DNA from: Ectocarpus siliculosus
Lineage: Eukaryota > Sar > Phaeophyceae > Ectocarpales > Ectocarpaceae
DNA: 64,000 nt
Reading direction: 5' to 3'
Assembly: GCA_000310025.1 (NCBI GenBank)
Contig: FN649744.1
Location: 2,540,176 to 2,604,175 of the forward strand
Below the pieces are notes generated by a model. The model was not told the origin of the DNA. It worked only from the letters and a program-made list of their open reading frames with translations, and made no database searches. Each line of letters opens with the position of its first letter. The stretch's first letter is position 1. The position numbers and the translations under genes are program-made. Below are positions 46,201-57,800 of the stretch, piece after piece.

Positions 46201-49200
46201 ACAGGCAGCGCGCATCGAAGAAGAGCGGCAGGAATCGGTCAGGCAGATGGTCATGGAAGCCCAGGTGCGTTTACAACGGGCTGCGGCCACGTCGGCAGTA
46301 CGGCCCCAAGTATCTCCAGCGCGCGTTCGGAATCAATTTTTTGCCCAGATTTTTTTTTCCGTACATGGCAGGCACTACTGCTTGCTGTAAATGACGCGGA
46401 TTGTGCGTGGTGTCATGAATGTTCGGTGATGCGCTGGATTATTTTTCAACATATGCGCCCGCTAACTGAACATGACGCGGAACTTTGTAGTGGCATCATG
46501 GGTGCTCGCCGACGCGCTGGACATTTTTCTACATGTGCTCTGTGGGCCTTAGCGCCGCTGCTGCTGCTGCTGCTGCTGTTGCTAAATGGCTGTTGTACTC
46601 TTTTTGGTCTTGTGTCGCTGCCGTTTCTATTGCTAACGCTGCTGCATGTTTTGGCTCTGTGCTGCATGCTTGCCGCGTGATGTATGATGTATGGTTTGCC
46701 GCCAGGTGAAGAAGCAGGCTGAGGAGGCAGCCGCTGCTAAGATTGCCGCCGAGGAAGCCGCTGCCGAGAAGGCGGCGTCGGATGCTAGGTCAGTCAAAAC
46801 CCGTTTCCGGCTCCCGTTGACCCATTCTGCACGTGTCTCGTTGTTGCTAGCCTCGAACGCGCTAACCGGCTGATAGATGAAGATACGTCAGTGCCAGTGG
46901 GTGAGTATGAAGGTCCTGGAGGGGGGCCAAAATTCGTGTGTGTGTTTCGTCTGGCGCCGGTCTACGCACCTCTCAGTATACCGTACGTGTTTGGCGCACA
47001 TATCGGCCGGGGTCGCAGCGGTCGAGGGCCATGTGTTTATCGATGTTTGTTCTTTACAGCAGTATGGCTGCATAAATTGTTTTCAGGGATGCGGCTTGGG
47101 TCTTCTCGCGTTCGACACACAAGAGGAAGGAACGGGTGGCCCAACCGTATGTATATTTTTTCGCTGAGAGGGCTGTGCCTCCACTCTAGCCCGAAGTCAC
47201 AGATTTTCAAAAACCCGCCAATCCACTGCACCCTTGGCAAGACCGCCGAAATTGGCCGACACAACGCTTCCCTCTACTTTGATAGGAGGGAGGCTAGCAG
47301 GAAGGAGCGCGAGATCAGGATGGCGGCAAAGGCCGCTGAGGAAGCCAAGGCTGCGGAAGAAGCCAAGGCGAAGCAGGAAGCCGCGGCCGCTAAGGCTGCT
47401 GAGAAAGCTAAGGCTGCGGAGGAAGCCAAGGCTGCTGAAGAAGCCGAAGCTAAGGCTGCCGAAGAAGCCAAGGCTGCGGAGGAAGCCAAGGCTGCGGAGG
47501 AAGCCAAGGCTGCTGAAGAAGCCAAGGCCGCCGAGGAAGCCAAGGCCGCCGAGGAAGCAAAGGGTGCTGAAGAAGCTGAAGCCAAGGCTGCTGAAGACGC
47601 CAAGGCTGCTGAGGAAGCCGAGGCCGCCGCGGAAGCCAAGGCTATCTCTATTCAGATAGCCCAGACTGAGAAAGCCAAGGCCGCCAAGGCTGCGGAAGAA
47701 AAAGCTGCCGAAGAAGCTAAGGAAGCTGAAGCCAAGGCTATCTCTCGTCAGTTAGCCCAGGCTGAGGAAGCCAAGGCCGCCAAGGCTGCGCAAGCCAAGG
47801 CTGAGGAAGAGGCTAAGGAAGCTGAAGCCAAGGCTATCTCTCGTCAGTTAGCCCAGGCTGAGGAAGCCAAGGCCGCCAAGGCTGCGCAAGCCAAGGCTGA
47901 GGAAGAAGCTAAGGAAGCTGAAGCCAAGGCTATCTCTCGTCAGTTAGCCCAGGCTGAGGAAGCCAAGGCCGCCAAGGCTGCGCAAGCCAAGGCTGAGGAA
48001 GAAGCTAAGGAAGCTGAAGCCAAGGCTATCTCTCGTCAGTTAGCTCAGGCTGAGGAAGCCAAGGCCGCCAAGGCTGCGCAAGCCAAGGCTGAGGAAGAAG
48101 CTAAGGAAGCTGAAGCCAAGGCTATCTCTCGTCAGTTAGCTCAGGCTGAGGAAGCCAAGGCCGCCGAAGAAACCAAGGTCGCTGCGGAAGCAAAGGCTGC
48201 TGCGGACGCGAAGGCTGCTGAGGAAGCCAAGGCCGCTGCGGAAGCAAAGGCTGCTGCGGACGCTAAGGCTGCCGAAGAAGCTAAGGCTGCGGCGGAGCTG
48301 AAGGCGAAGCAGGAGGTGGGCGCGTTTGTTCTCTTTTCGGCGGCGAAGGCTTCTCTTGCTTCATACTGTCCACAGGAAGCCAACTTCGTGTCGGCGCGGG
48401 TGGGGTAGCTAGTGGAGGGGAGGCGCACCTTCACGGCAACCCCATACGCCTGCCGCAGATATTTGTCTTCGCATGTTTTTTAACAGCTGATTGTGTCAAG
48501 CAGATCACGCCTGTCAATGCTGGGCATTCTTTGCAACTACTCGTTTCGCACGTTCCTTGGAGCGCTGGCTGCGGTCACAATCAGCACACGTCACCGCAGC
48601 CATCCCATGAAACCGTATCGCCATTTTTTTATGTATTTGATGGGGTTTTTTTTCCTGTCTTGTTTGTTTCCGGGTGCTGCGGTCTCAATCGACAGAATGT
48701 TCACCGAAGGCAGCGTTCTTCTGTTCATGTGTATGGTGGCTTTTTCCTGTGTATAACTTGTTGACAATTCGCCCGAAACACTCTATGGTTGGTTGGTCTT
48801 CGCCATTTTCAGGCCCAGGAGAAGGAGACTAAGATCGCTGCCGAGGCCGTGGCCGCCAAGGTCGAGAACGAACAGGAAGCGCCGGTAAGACCAAGCATGG
48901 CTCATCGGGGGGTCGCCACGAGATGCCCAGAGGACCGGCTTCGCGAGGATTTTTTATTGTTAGTGTGAAATAGAGATTGGGGGTTTCGTATCCTAAACCC
49001 TAATTCACACCGACACTTTCTACTAAAAACCAAGCTTAAATAAAGCCCTCTCAAGAGTGCTGTGCCCGGAAGGAGGGGGGTGCGATAAGCGAGTCATTTT
49101 TTGTGCAAAGCACGAAAGCGGTGCCTCTTCGGAGGAGTAGGCAAGGCGATGATGATACGGCAGTAGTCTTCGCGAGGGCGTTAAGCTTGGTTTTGGTAGG

Positions 49201-52200
49201 GGGTTAGGGACAGGGATACGAAAAACCCCTCTCTATTTGATGGATTAATAGTATTATCCTCACGAAGGCGGCCCTGATGGTGTGTTTCGATAGGGGGTGC
49301 GTATTGGGTGGTCAAGAGGCTAGGATACGCACAGATAACGCCCGCCGCCCTATCGCCGGCCAAGCGTGACCCTGGCACATGTCAGTTCGTCGTCGTCCCT
49401 CTTTTATAGTGTGGTACTGCATATTGCTGAGAGTCTGACGCTTGGCCCGCTTCCATGCCACCCCAACAGGGACAGATGAATATTTTCGGCTCGAACACCT
49501 ACTATGCGCCGAAGACCGATGCATGCTGTTGGCCTTTGCCTTTGGTTCCCCCCCTCCCCCCTTCCTTTGTAGGGATGCGAGGTCAATGGTCTAACGACTA
49601 CGGCATGCACGACTATGAGTACCCCCCCCCCCCCCCCCCCCGGNNNNNNNNNNNNNNNNNNNNNNNNNNNNNNNNNNNNNNNNNNNNNNNNNNNNNNNNN
49701 NNNNNNNNNNNNNNNNNNNNNNNNNNNNNNNNNNNNNNNNNNNNTGGCGCCTTTGCCGGTGCGTGCTCCGTCTGGGCCTGTCGCCCCTCCTTCGTGAACG
49801 CTGCCTTTCTCCTGTCCGGTGTTTTTCGTTAGTCCCCCCCCCCCCCCCCCTCCGACGCGCGGTCTGTGTTTTTCCGGGAGTGGTACTCGGCTGGCTTGCG
49901 GGGGGCGGATGATGGGGTGTTTTTAGTGTTGGTGGCAGCAGCCGCCTGATTGGGCCGGCCTAGAAAGTTGCAACCTGTTGCATAGTTTGAGATCCGAACG
50001 CCTGCTCGTTCCAGGCGGTTTTGCGTGCCTGCTTGTTAAAATCTGGAAACAAGTACCGTACGCCACTATATTAGCGCACGGAGGTGGAGTGTAGTTCCGC
50101 GGGATCTCGATCGGAGAATAGTCAAGGTTGTTTTGACGTACATGGTTGCTTTAAATGGGTAGGAGGAAAGAAGAGGTGACGATGTGTGTTATATTCTACC
50201 TGGTACTTTATCTTGACTGGTTCACCTTGTAATATATCTAGAAGACACATTCATGCACGTGGAGTACTTCAATGCGTTGGCAGTTCATGAGGTAGCTCAC
50301 CCTTGTTCAATATCTATGCACACACACACGTTTGCACGTGGAGTGCTACAACGAGCTAAGTAGCGTTTTTTTGTGCTGCGGTTCTTGGTAGGGGTCTATT
50401 GGTGGCGATGGGGACGTCCGTCCGGAGTGCCATGCACAAACACAGCATGTCGTCATTTTCAGGCCTTGCGCAGACACCCCCTCCTCGTTTCACGGAATGT
50501 GCTATCGTTCGGGGACTTGATTCTATTGCCGTGGGTGGCATAAGATATCACTCACATTCCCGGGATTGTTTTTTCAAAAGCTCGATTACTCCACGACGAA
50601 TTTGGATGTGTGTACAACGAAACGATACGTTTTCGGAAAGCTCTCGACGAGACGGTTCTATCGACGCCGTTTTCGACGCCGCCACTGTTTCTGCCATGGA
50701 TAAGTCGAGCTTGAGAAACCGCCCCAGTGGGTGTGATATCTTGTGTCACCTACGGTGATAGTTTGGCCCGGGGGGAGGGCTGATTGTACGCTTTCCGATG
50801 AACCGAGCTCCTGGCGGCCCTGCCCTACCCTACTACCACAAGTCTCAGTCGCCTCCACCCCGTGCTACCAATTCAAAGAAGATGAACATAGGGTGCTCGT
50901 GTTGTGTAGCATCAGGGTGCGCAGCGCAATTTGCAGCAGCAGCATTCTCATGGTCGCTGGCGACACTCCTCGCGTTGCCGTGTGTCAATCCCTTCAATGC
51001 GTGCAACGAACATCCTTCAGACTACATGTACTAGCTTTTCAAGAGTACGTGACATGTGCATGTATTTAGTGCTGCACGCCGGCCTATCTCTCTTCGCGCC
51101 CATTTGTATGAGGCCAGCCTAGATACCACGGCAGCTTTCGCTTGTGTTTTTTCACGCGAAAAATACCGTAAAAACCACGCCCGAGAAAAATCGCGGGACG
51201 GGACGATCGGACTGGCCAGTGGGACGAGAGTCGAAAGTTCGATACCCGGTGGCACCGCACTACTGTAGACTAAACCCATCTCTGGCAAAGCATCTAGCTA
51301 CCACATGGTTGAAGAGTTGGCATGCTTTTCGTGAGACCCAAGCCTCAAAAAACAATTTTCCGTCCATAAGTTTTCGGCTCGCAACCGCCGTACAGCTAGA
51401 GATGAGATAGATTACACGGCGATTATTAGACGGCGCGAGCGGTTTCTCTCCCATGTACTTCGGCGAAGGATTGCTATTTTATGTGCCTCTGGTTCCTGTC
51501 GAGTTGTTTGCTCGATCCACCTTTCGGTGTATCCTGCGGACAGACCTCCCTCCTACGGGACGGAGTGGAATTCCGGTGCCTAAACTGGAACTGGAAGCTC
51601 CAGTGGTTTGTCTTCTTTTTCCTCAACACCCATGCGTCCTCCAAGATAGCTTGTGCTATACCCGCGTCATGCATGGTGCCGTGAATGTAGCGGTCCGATG
51701 CTTGCCGTCTCGCTATTTCTCTCTTCGCAAAGACCCTCTTGCCCCCCCTCCTCCTGCGCACCCCGCGCGCGAGCCCGCCGCCTTGGCTAAATCTTACCCT
51801 GCTTTCTCGTCTGCTCTTTCCTTGGTGCGTGTTCTCGGTTGGGTTGTGCTGTTCCTCCCCCCCCCCCCCCCGTTTTGTTTTGCAGGAGGATGACGGGCAG
51901 AAGCTCAGGCGCGAGAAGGCCCTTCGTCTTGCCAAAGCAGGTCTGTTCGTAGGTGCGAATAAAAAAGAGAAGCCACTCCTCTTCGGCAACGTTGCTGTCT
52001 CGTGGTCGTTTGTTTGCCCTTCCGGGGGGGGGTAGTTTTTGTCTGCTGCAGGTGTGGGCGGTAAGAACGAGAGCGTCAGGCCGTCTCGCCCCCCTGTACG
52101 TACGTTTTGGCAGCGGGAATGTGAAACGTGAAAATAGACCCCGTGAAAAGCGGCTTCCCGCCAAAGACTTGCTACCGCAAAGCTGCGTTTGCAACCGAGT

Positions 52201-53276
52201 ATCACTGCAACTCCGCAGCAGGGGCGGGGTCGCTGGTGTTCCAGCTAGCCGGGTAGATGGACGGTTGCATTGGTGTGCTTTCGGCTGCGTAGCTGTATTG
52301 TTGTGGGTGTCGTTCAACAACGCGCTTGCCCTGGCCTCATCCTGCCCTCTGCTCGACTTGGACATTGCAGCACCGGCGCTGGCCCAGGCGAAGCGGAACA
52401 ACGTGGCGAAGCAGAGGATATTGGGGTTGCTCAACAAGGCACGTATTAGTGTGGTAGATTTGAGTCTTGACGCAAACTTGAAAATGATCCCTTGCTGTTT
52501 TGTTGAGTTTCATGGTGGTGGTGGTCGTTGCTATCGGCTGTTGCAGAGGCAGCCTGCATCTTGTCAAAAAGCGTCCTCCTGTGTTGCACACTTGTGCATA
52601 GCTACTCGAGGCCTTCCTCGCCTCTCTTGGGTGTCACTTGTGCATGGAGGAGGACGAGTAATAAAAAGATAGGTAAGACCATTACGTGGTTTCGGCGATG
52701 TGCTCGTACGTTAATAGCGATTTTTTCGGTTTCAGCGTGTGCATGCCTACATCGGCACAATTTTTACAAGCGTCCGCAAGCGGTTCATAGGGAACACAAC
52801 GACCAACATATCACATTCTCAACGGCACACCAACGAAGCTCTCATCTCAATATTTAGGTTTGGGATTAGGATCCTTCGTGGGTGTTGAGGAAAAAAAATA
52901 GCCGGATATCTGCAGCGTTTCCACGTCCTGTGGTCTGCAGGACCTCCAGAGAGAACGCAAGAATCAACGCTGCAGGCTCGCGAACATTGTCTACAACGGT
53001 GCCTAAATGACGCGACCACTACTGCTGTATGTCCTCTCTAGTTTTTTCGGGGCTGATTGTTTGTTTCTTGTCGTTTTTTTGTACCTTTTAAACAAGCAGA
53101 TGGACAGCGAGACCCTCGCGGCGTTCGGCAGCGAGGTCGGGGTTGAGAATGGGCCGGCAGAATTCACCGCGCTCCGGACGACCATCATCAAGAAGCTCGA
53201 GGAGAGGGAGGGGGCTTGGGCCGAGATCGCGCCCGACGTGGCCACCATCGCGAGCAAGTTCGCGAAGCCAGCGTAA
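42174..53276 (+). CDS. Plastid-targeted TolA-like Ala/Glu/Lys helix-repeat protein
   Basis: Eleven phase-consistent exons: 42174-42361, 44188-44317, 44787-44931, 45443-45606, 46205-46264, 46706-46788, 47286-48315, 48813-48884, 51886-51940, 52371-52438, 53100-53276; 723 aa. Residues 1-23 are a signal peptide (LLVALLALLVSPDVLG), followed by F-led FSLSPAGARRS, the plastid transit type of algae with secondary red plastids. A hydrophobic segment (GLQVAEGLAVLAAVPAILTA) near residue 145 may span a membrane. From about residue 155 to 620 the chain is charged Ala-rich helix, mostly AEEAKA-type repeats, with 32-residue units starting ISRQLAQAEEAKAAKAAQAK. The last 58 residues look like a small separate domain (SETLAAFGSEVGVENGPAEF). 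Anchor, long helix and tail repeat the layout of bacterial TolA, with no sequence proof of kinship. Intron 10 starts with GC (AAG|GCACGT). A short extra exon near 52939 is not excluded. Intron 8 contains the assembly gap, so an exon could be missing there, although the phases join without one. Confidence 0.8.
43164..43240 (+). repeat. (CT)n microsatellite
   Basis: About 77 bp of nearly pure CT in intron 1 of the plastid helix-protein gene. The Arg/Glu dipeptide frame on the other strand is a by-product. Confidence 0.95.
45372..45450 (+). repeat. Duplicated 3' splice-site segment
   Basis: The 23-bp segment AAAACTCTCGCGCAGTTAAC plus AAG occurs at 45372-45394 and again at 45428-45450. The second copy contains the acceptor of exon 4 (CGCGCAG|TTAACAAG). 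The first copy contains the same acceptor 56 bp upstream. Confidence 0.85.
47643..48162 (+). repeat. In-frame 96-bp coding minisatellite
   Basis: Five near-identical units start at 47741, 47837, 47933, 48029 and 48125 (TCTCTCGTCAGTTAGC phase), preceded by one diverged unit at 47645. Each encodes 32 residues of the Ala/Glu/Lys helix. Differences are few and mostly silent (GCC/GCT, GAG/GAA). Confidence 0.95.
48968..49238. repeat. 271-bp inverted-repeat element (MITE-like)
   Basis: The left arm (AAATAGAGATTGGGGGTTTC ... CCAAGCTTAA, about 71 bp) and the right arm (TTAAGCTTGG ... CCCCTCTCTATTT, about 58 bp) are imperfect reverse complements. No clear target duplication. A further copy of one arm is at 63178-63250. 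Located in intron 8 of the plastid helix-protein gene. Confidence 0.75.
49564..49641 (-). repeat. Dispersed G/C-run repeat, copy 2
   Basis: Minus-strand copy of the family seen at 33329 and 53303. It ends in a C run that leads directly into the assembly gap. Confidence 0.8.
49644..49744. other. Assembly gap (N run)
   Basis: 101 N characters in intron 8 of the plastid helix-protein gene. The true size is unknown. Confidence 0.99.
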
Positions 53277-54803
53277 AGCTAACCAAGGCGAAGAAGACGA
53301 CAAGGGGGGAAGGGGGCGTACTCATAGTCGTGCATGCCGTAGTCGTTAGACCATTGACCCCGCATCCCTACAAAGCCGGGACGGAGCACGCCGGGTTTCT
53401 CACCGGACCATGCTCTCACATCACCAAGCGCGAAGCCCAATGAGTTCTTTCCGACAGGGGAGAGAAGGCAAAAACGCTTGCTTGGCTGGCGGTCTTCTCT
53501 GTTTTATTTGTTTGGCGGGTGGTGGGCAGTGTGGTGTGGAACAACAGCAGCGCAGCAAAGGGGAGTCTGCCCTAGCCAGGCCGATCGACAGCGGGTCTCT
53601 TGCCTGTCCTTAGTAGAGCTAAGATCACTCCAACCGGCTGCCGATGATGAGAATGTGTTAGTCGTAAAGCTTCCCCCCTCCCCCGGAAAATAGGATTAGG
53701 GTCTTCCTAAATGCGTGACAGGCTGTGGTTGTCACGTCTGCTTCTAGAAGGGCGAAACAATCAACGTCGAGAAAGTTTGTTGTTCCTGAGTTAGTTAACG
53801 ACGAGTATGAGGGATGGGAGTGCCATGACAGTGGGAAAGCATCGGGTGGGGGGGCGGGCTATTTCTCTTCTTTTTTTTTTGTGTAAGTTTGACCTGCTTT
53901 TGAGTCAACAGGCTCTGCTGGGAACCAATCAGGGCTACATCCCTTCTTTTCTCTTCGTTGTACGAGAAGACTTCCCTGCCCCCCCCCCCCCCGAGGTTTA
54001 GCTTAAGTAGAGAGGCCGGCTGCTGAAGAAGGGATCATTTTCGTTTGTGTAGGAGGTACCGGTCCATCGATGAGGGGTATGCTTGTGTTTCATGTCCCTC
54101 GCGGGGAGCACTCGTAGAGATGTGCCTGTTTTCGGCCGCCGTGGTGCCAAGGTTGAGCAACCAGGGAGATGATGGAAATCAAGCGCACGAAAAGGGGATG
54201 GCGGTGAAAGAACAACCCCACCGCCCCTGCGGACACGTTTTTTTTTGTCGATGCTCGCCAACCGAGTCATGTCGTGTGTTGGTAGAACGTATCCGGCCCG
54301 CTGGGCGCGGAATCGCAACGGTTTCGCCTTGTTTGTTGCGCGCGCATGATGATCTTGTTTTCTTCCATCTTGTGTGTTGCAAGGTGCAGTCATGGTGTTG
54401 ATGGCAGTATCCCTCTTCCCGATCCACGAGCTTTTTTTCCTTTTGTGTTGCGATAAGCACGAGTCTAGATTGTGGGGTTACGAAACGAACGTTGGAGTTT
54501 GTGGGTGATGATGGCGAAGAAAATGCGTTTTGTGTAGTGGTGACGAGGCATGCATGCGGTATAGGTTCCACCAACCGGTCAATATATTTATGTTGTTAGA
54601 GATTACACGCCGCTGGATGTTGTTCGTGGTCGAGGGCGGGGGTAATAAAATATATTTTTTGCTCCTTCAGATTAGTTCCAGTAGATTTTTGTGCCGCACT
54701 TCTGAAACAAGCCATCAAAATTCTGAAACAAGCTATCAAACCGAAAAAAAACATCGTTGGCTTCTCTTGCACGGCTCGCTCGGAAGTCGATGCGGATTTC
54801 AAT
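53277..54803. other. Convergent intergenic region
   Basis: Lies between the tails of the plastid helix-protein gene (+) and the MORN3-like gene (-). It holds the repeat at 53303-53400, a T run near 53871 and a C run near 53981. No gene seen. Confidence 0.45.
53303..53400 (+). repeat. Dispersed G-run repeat, copy 3
   Basis: A run of G is followed by CGTACTCATAGTCGTGCATG, CCGTAGTCGTTAGACC, ATTGACCCCGCATCCC and TACAAAGCCGGGACGGAGC. It starts 27 bp after the stop codon of the plastid helix-protein gene, so it is probably in the 3' UTR. Confidence 0.8.
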
Positions 54804-57800
54804 TCAGGCCAGAAGAAGGGCGACGATCTCCGTCATCTCCGGCAAGGAAATGGCCGTGTCTGGATCCGCTTGCAGCTCCTCCAGAAGTGCGTGAACCTGC
54901 GCCGCAGTCCGCACCATCCACCCGTGATGGCGATCACAACCGACAAGACACATGTAGGAAGGGCACGAGAAAAGGGGGGGGGGGGGGGCGTACTCCCATA
55001 TTCTGCATGCCCTAACGGTTTGAACATTGACCAAGCGTTCTCGAGAGGACGGAGCGTTGTTCCCACAGGACCGATCGCCGATGGGTAATCGTTCCTTCCT
55101 ACTTTGCTAAAGGGGGCCCAATAGTGGTTTCCCTAGCCCATCTATCCTATCGATATAATTTCCCGCCTGTTAACCCACTTTCTACGCCCCAGTACAGCTA
55201 GAACGGGGGGTGGGATGAATTGGCGGCGGTCCGTTCGTGATGAGAGACATTCGCCGGGAAAACCCAACGCGATACGCCAGCAACGGTGATCGAAAATACA
55301 ACCATCAACAGCAGCAGCATGAATAGCGAAGGCCCCCGTGCCAACTTGTTTTACCACAACGCTACCGTTGTTTTTTTGTACCGTATATGTACGTGGGTGC
55401 AATCAAGGGTACACGCGGAAAAAAATCCGGACACGTAGGCCACCCCCCACCCCCCCCGAAGGAGGAGGAAATTCGAAAAGTTACCATGAATCGTCGAAAT
55501 TTACTATGAGAGGTTGCAGTAGTAGATGGACCACAAACGTACCTCACGCTCGTTACCCGTGCCATACCCCAAGAGCAGCCGCTACTATTATAGCCCGCCA
55601 GTCGCCCGTGTGGCCTATTGGTCCAGTAAAAAAAAAAACTACACAAGAAGACCAAGGCTACGAGTAGATTTGCGAGACTATGTTCCCTGTTGTGCAGTGC
55701 TAGAGGAGGCGGCAAGGGAAAAAGCTTGCAAGGCAGGTGGTTCAATGTGAAAGCTGGTTAATGACCTGTTCCAATTGAATTGGAATGATTTCGAGCTTTG
55801 ATCGATGCTACTATAGTATGTACTGTAACTAAGTGTTTGCACTACTACTTCTGTACTCTCTTAGTAGATATTAGACGCTACGCGAACTAGGCTGCTTGTT
55901 TCCGTGTGTTCCTGTAGTAGCACGGCTGGGTGAATATGGGCCGCGGCATGGATGACGAGGAGGTAGAGGCTGTTCTTTGAAGCTACCATCAAGATCGACT
56001 GATGACGCAAAAACGCAACACTTTGAAACGCCACATAGACACAAGTCGAAGAAGGGGCCACGCTACAGGAGGGATAACGAATACCACTCCATAACAGCAG
56101 TACGTGTGAATACCTCCTGTGAATACCTTGGAATACCTTTCTTTTCGGGATGGCGACGTATAGGCGAAACGTGAAGCGGAACCATCTACTTGTGTGAAGA
56201 GTTCATTTACGTCTGAAGGACTGCGTTTGAAGGGGGCATGCCGTAGTTTGCGTTGGAAACTTGGGGTCACCAGAGGAAAAACAAAATGGACATTCGAAAC
56301 CTTGCTCACATTCCGTGGAAAAGAGTGCGTACCAAGCTGTAGGGAAGCCGCGTGTGAGAGCAACAAAAATCCGCAGCAGAGCAACTTGAAAGAGAAGGAA
56401 TGACAGCAGTACCAGTCATCTGTCGACAGCGCGCTAATACATGATGGTAGCATTTAGAGAGAACAAATATATCTCAAAAAGAGGTTAACCACGCACCTCT
56501 TCGGGTTCGATATCGGTAATCCCGGCGTGCTCCAAAATGTCCACGAGCGCCAAGACAGAGACCAGGCCCTCTCCGGACTGATCGAACGTCGCGAAGCTCT
56601 CGCGGAGGGTGTCCTATTTTTCGTTTGTTTTCGCCGCAAAGGCGAACACAACCGAGCGTGTTGCGAAATCCCACGCAAGGAGGGAATAAAGAGGCACAAA
56701 TGGAAGAAGACCTTAGAGTGGTATCTTTCTTTTGCCTGGGCTGACCAAGGCAGGTCAACACGCGACAAGCATGACGGGCTTATCAGAACACATGTAGCAT
56801 CGGCAGATATTCCACCTCATGGTTTTCGCCAACACCTCTTCCCTCGCGGCTTCGCCTTCCTCAACCAATCGAGGAGACAATACCTCAGGTTCGGGGGATC
56901 GCCCGGGAACCTACCAGTGCGACAATTGCTATCCCAGAGCATAGCATCATCTATCAGCGTACTCCACCGAACTGCAAAATTGTTTGATTGAGATGCAACA
57001 ACAGCTGTGTCACCGTAGCACGTTCTTTACCATCTCATCGGTAGTGAACACCCTGCCAGGCTGGCTGTGGCGTTTGGCCCGCTCGTTCCGGATGACCGCC
57101 ACGGCCTCGTTCAGCACGGCGCTGGAGCGCTTGAGGGTCAGCTCCGGCAGCGGGAAGCTGCCGTCCGGTACGGAGCGGTCCACGAGCGCCTGGTCAAATC
57201 GTACCGCGGCCTTGGTTAAAGGATGAAAAGCAAGAGGAGATGAACTCCCCCTCCGTTCTCTCGATTAAGAGATGTAGGGACGTAGGGAAAGCCGGCAGTT
57301 AACCCAATGACTGTCGTCGAGAAACAACCTGTGCTATTATTGCTACAAAAGTTGTCCGTTGTCCTCGCACGGGATGCATCAGTGTTGATCGATATTCTTC
57401 CCTGTGCGAATCGGATTCCTCGTTTTGTGGTAGGGTCAAAGAACATGAGGTTCTTGGGGCTAAACCTTCGGCCGTTGTGTTGATCTAAGAGATGTTTCGA
57501 GCATACTTCAACCTCGGGGGCGCAAAACAAACAATTTTGAGAAAACTCCTTGTTCGATGCGATGCGATGCAATCGTTGTTGCTACTGCGGTTTTGTTTTG
57601 CCTTACCGCGGGCATGTCTTGATATTCCCCGCACTTTGGCGTCCCTTCGACCCACTCCCCCTCGTAGACTTTGCGGGTCGACATGTACAGATATCGTCCT
57701 GCGGGAAAAAGAAAAAACCAGACACAGCCAAACGCCGGCACAGACCAGACAAGTTGTCTGGAGCACGTGGTTGCTTGTTTCTTCGTGATTGACTTGTAGT

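Noticed and set aside
47274-47639. Minus-strand poly-Ala/Ser frame
   Set aside because: Antisense translation of the AEEAKA repeat region.
52939-52998. Possible extra exon of the plastid helix protein (DLQRERKNQRCRLAN)
   Set aside because: It has a fair acceptor, but its best donor would leave a phase that does not fit the last exon. Direct joining of 52438 to 53100 is in phase.
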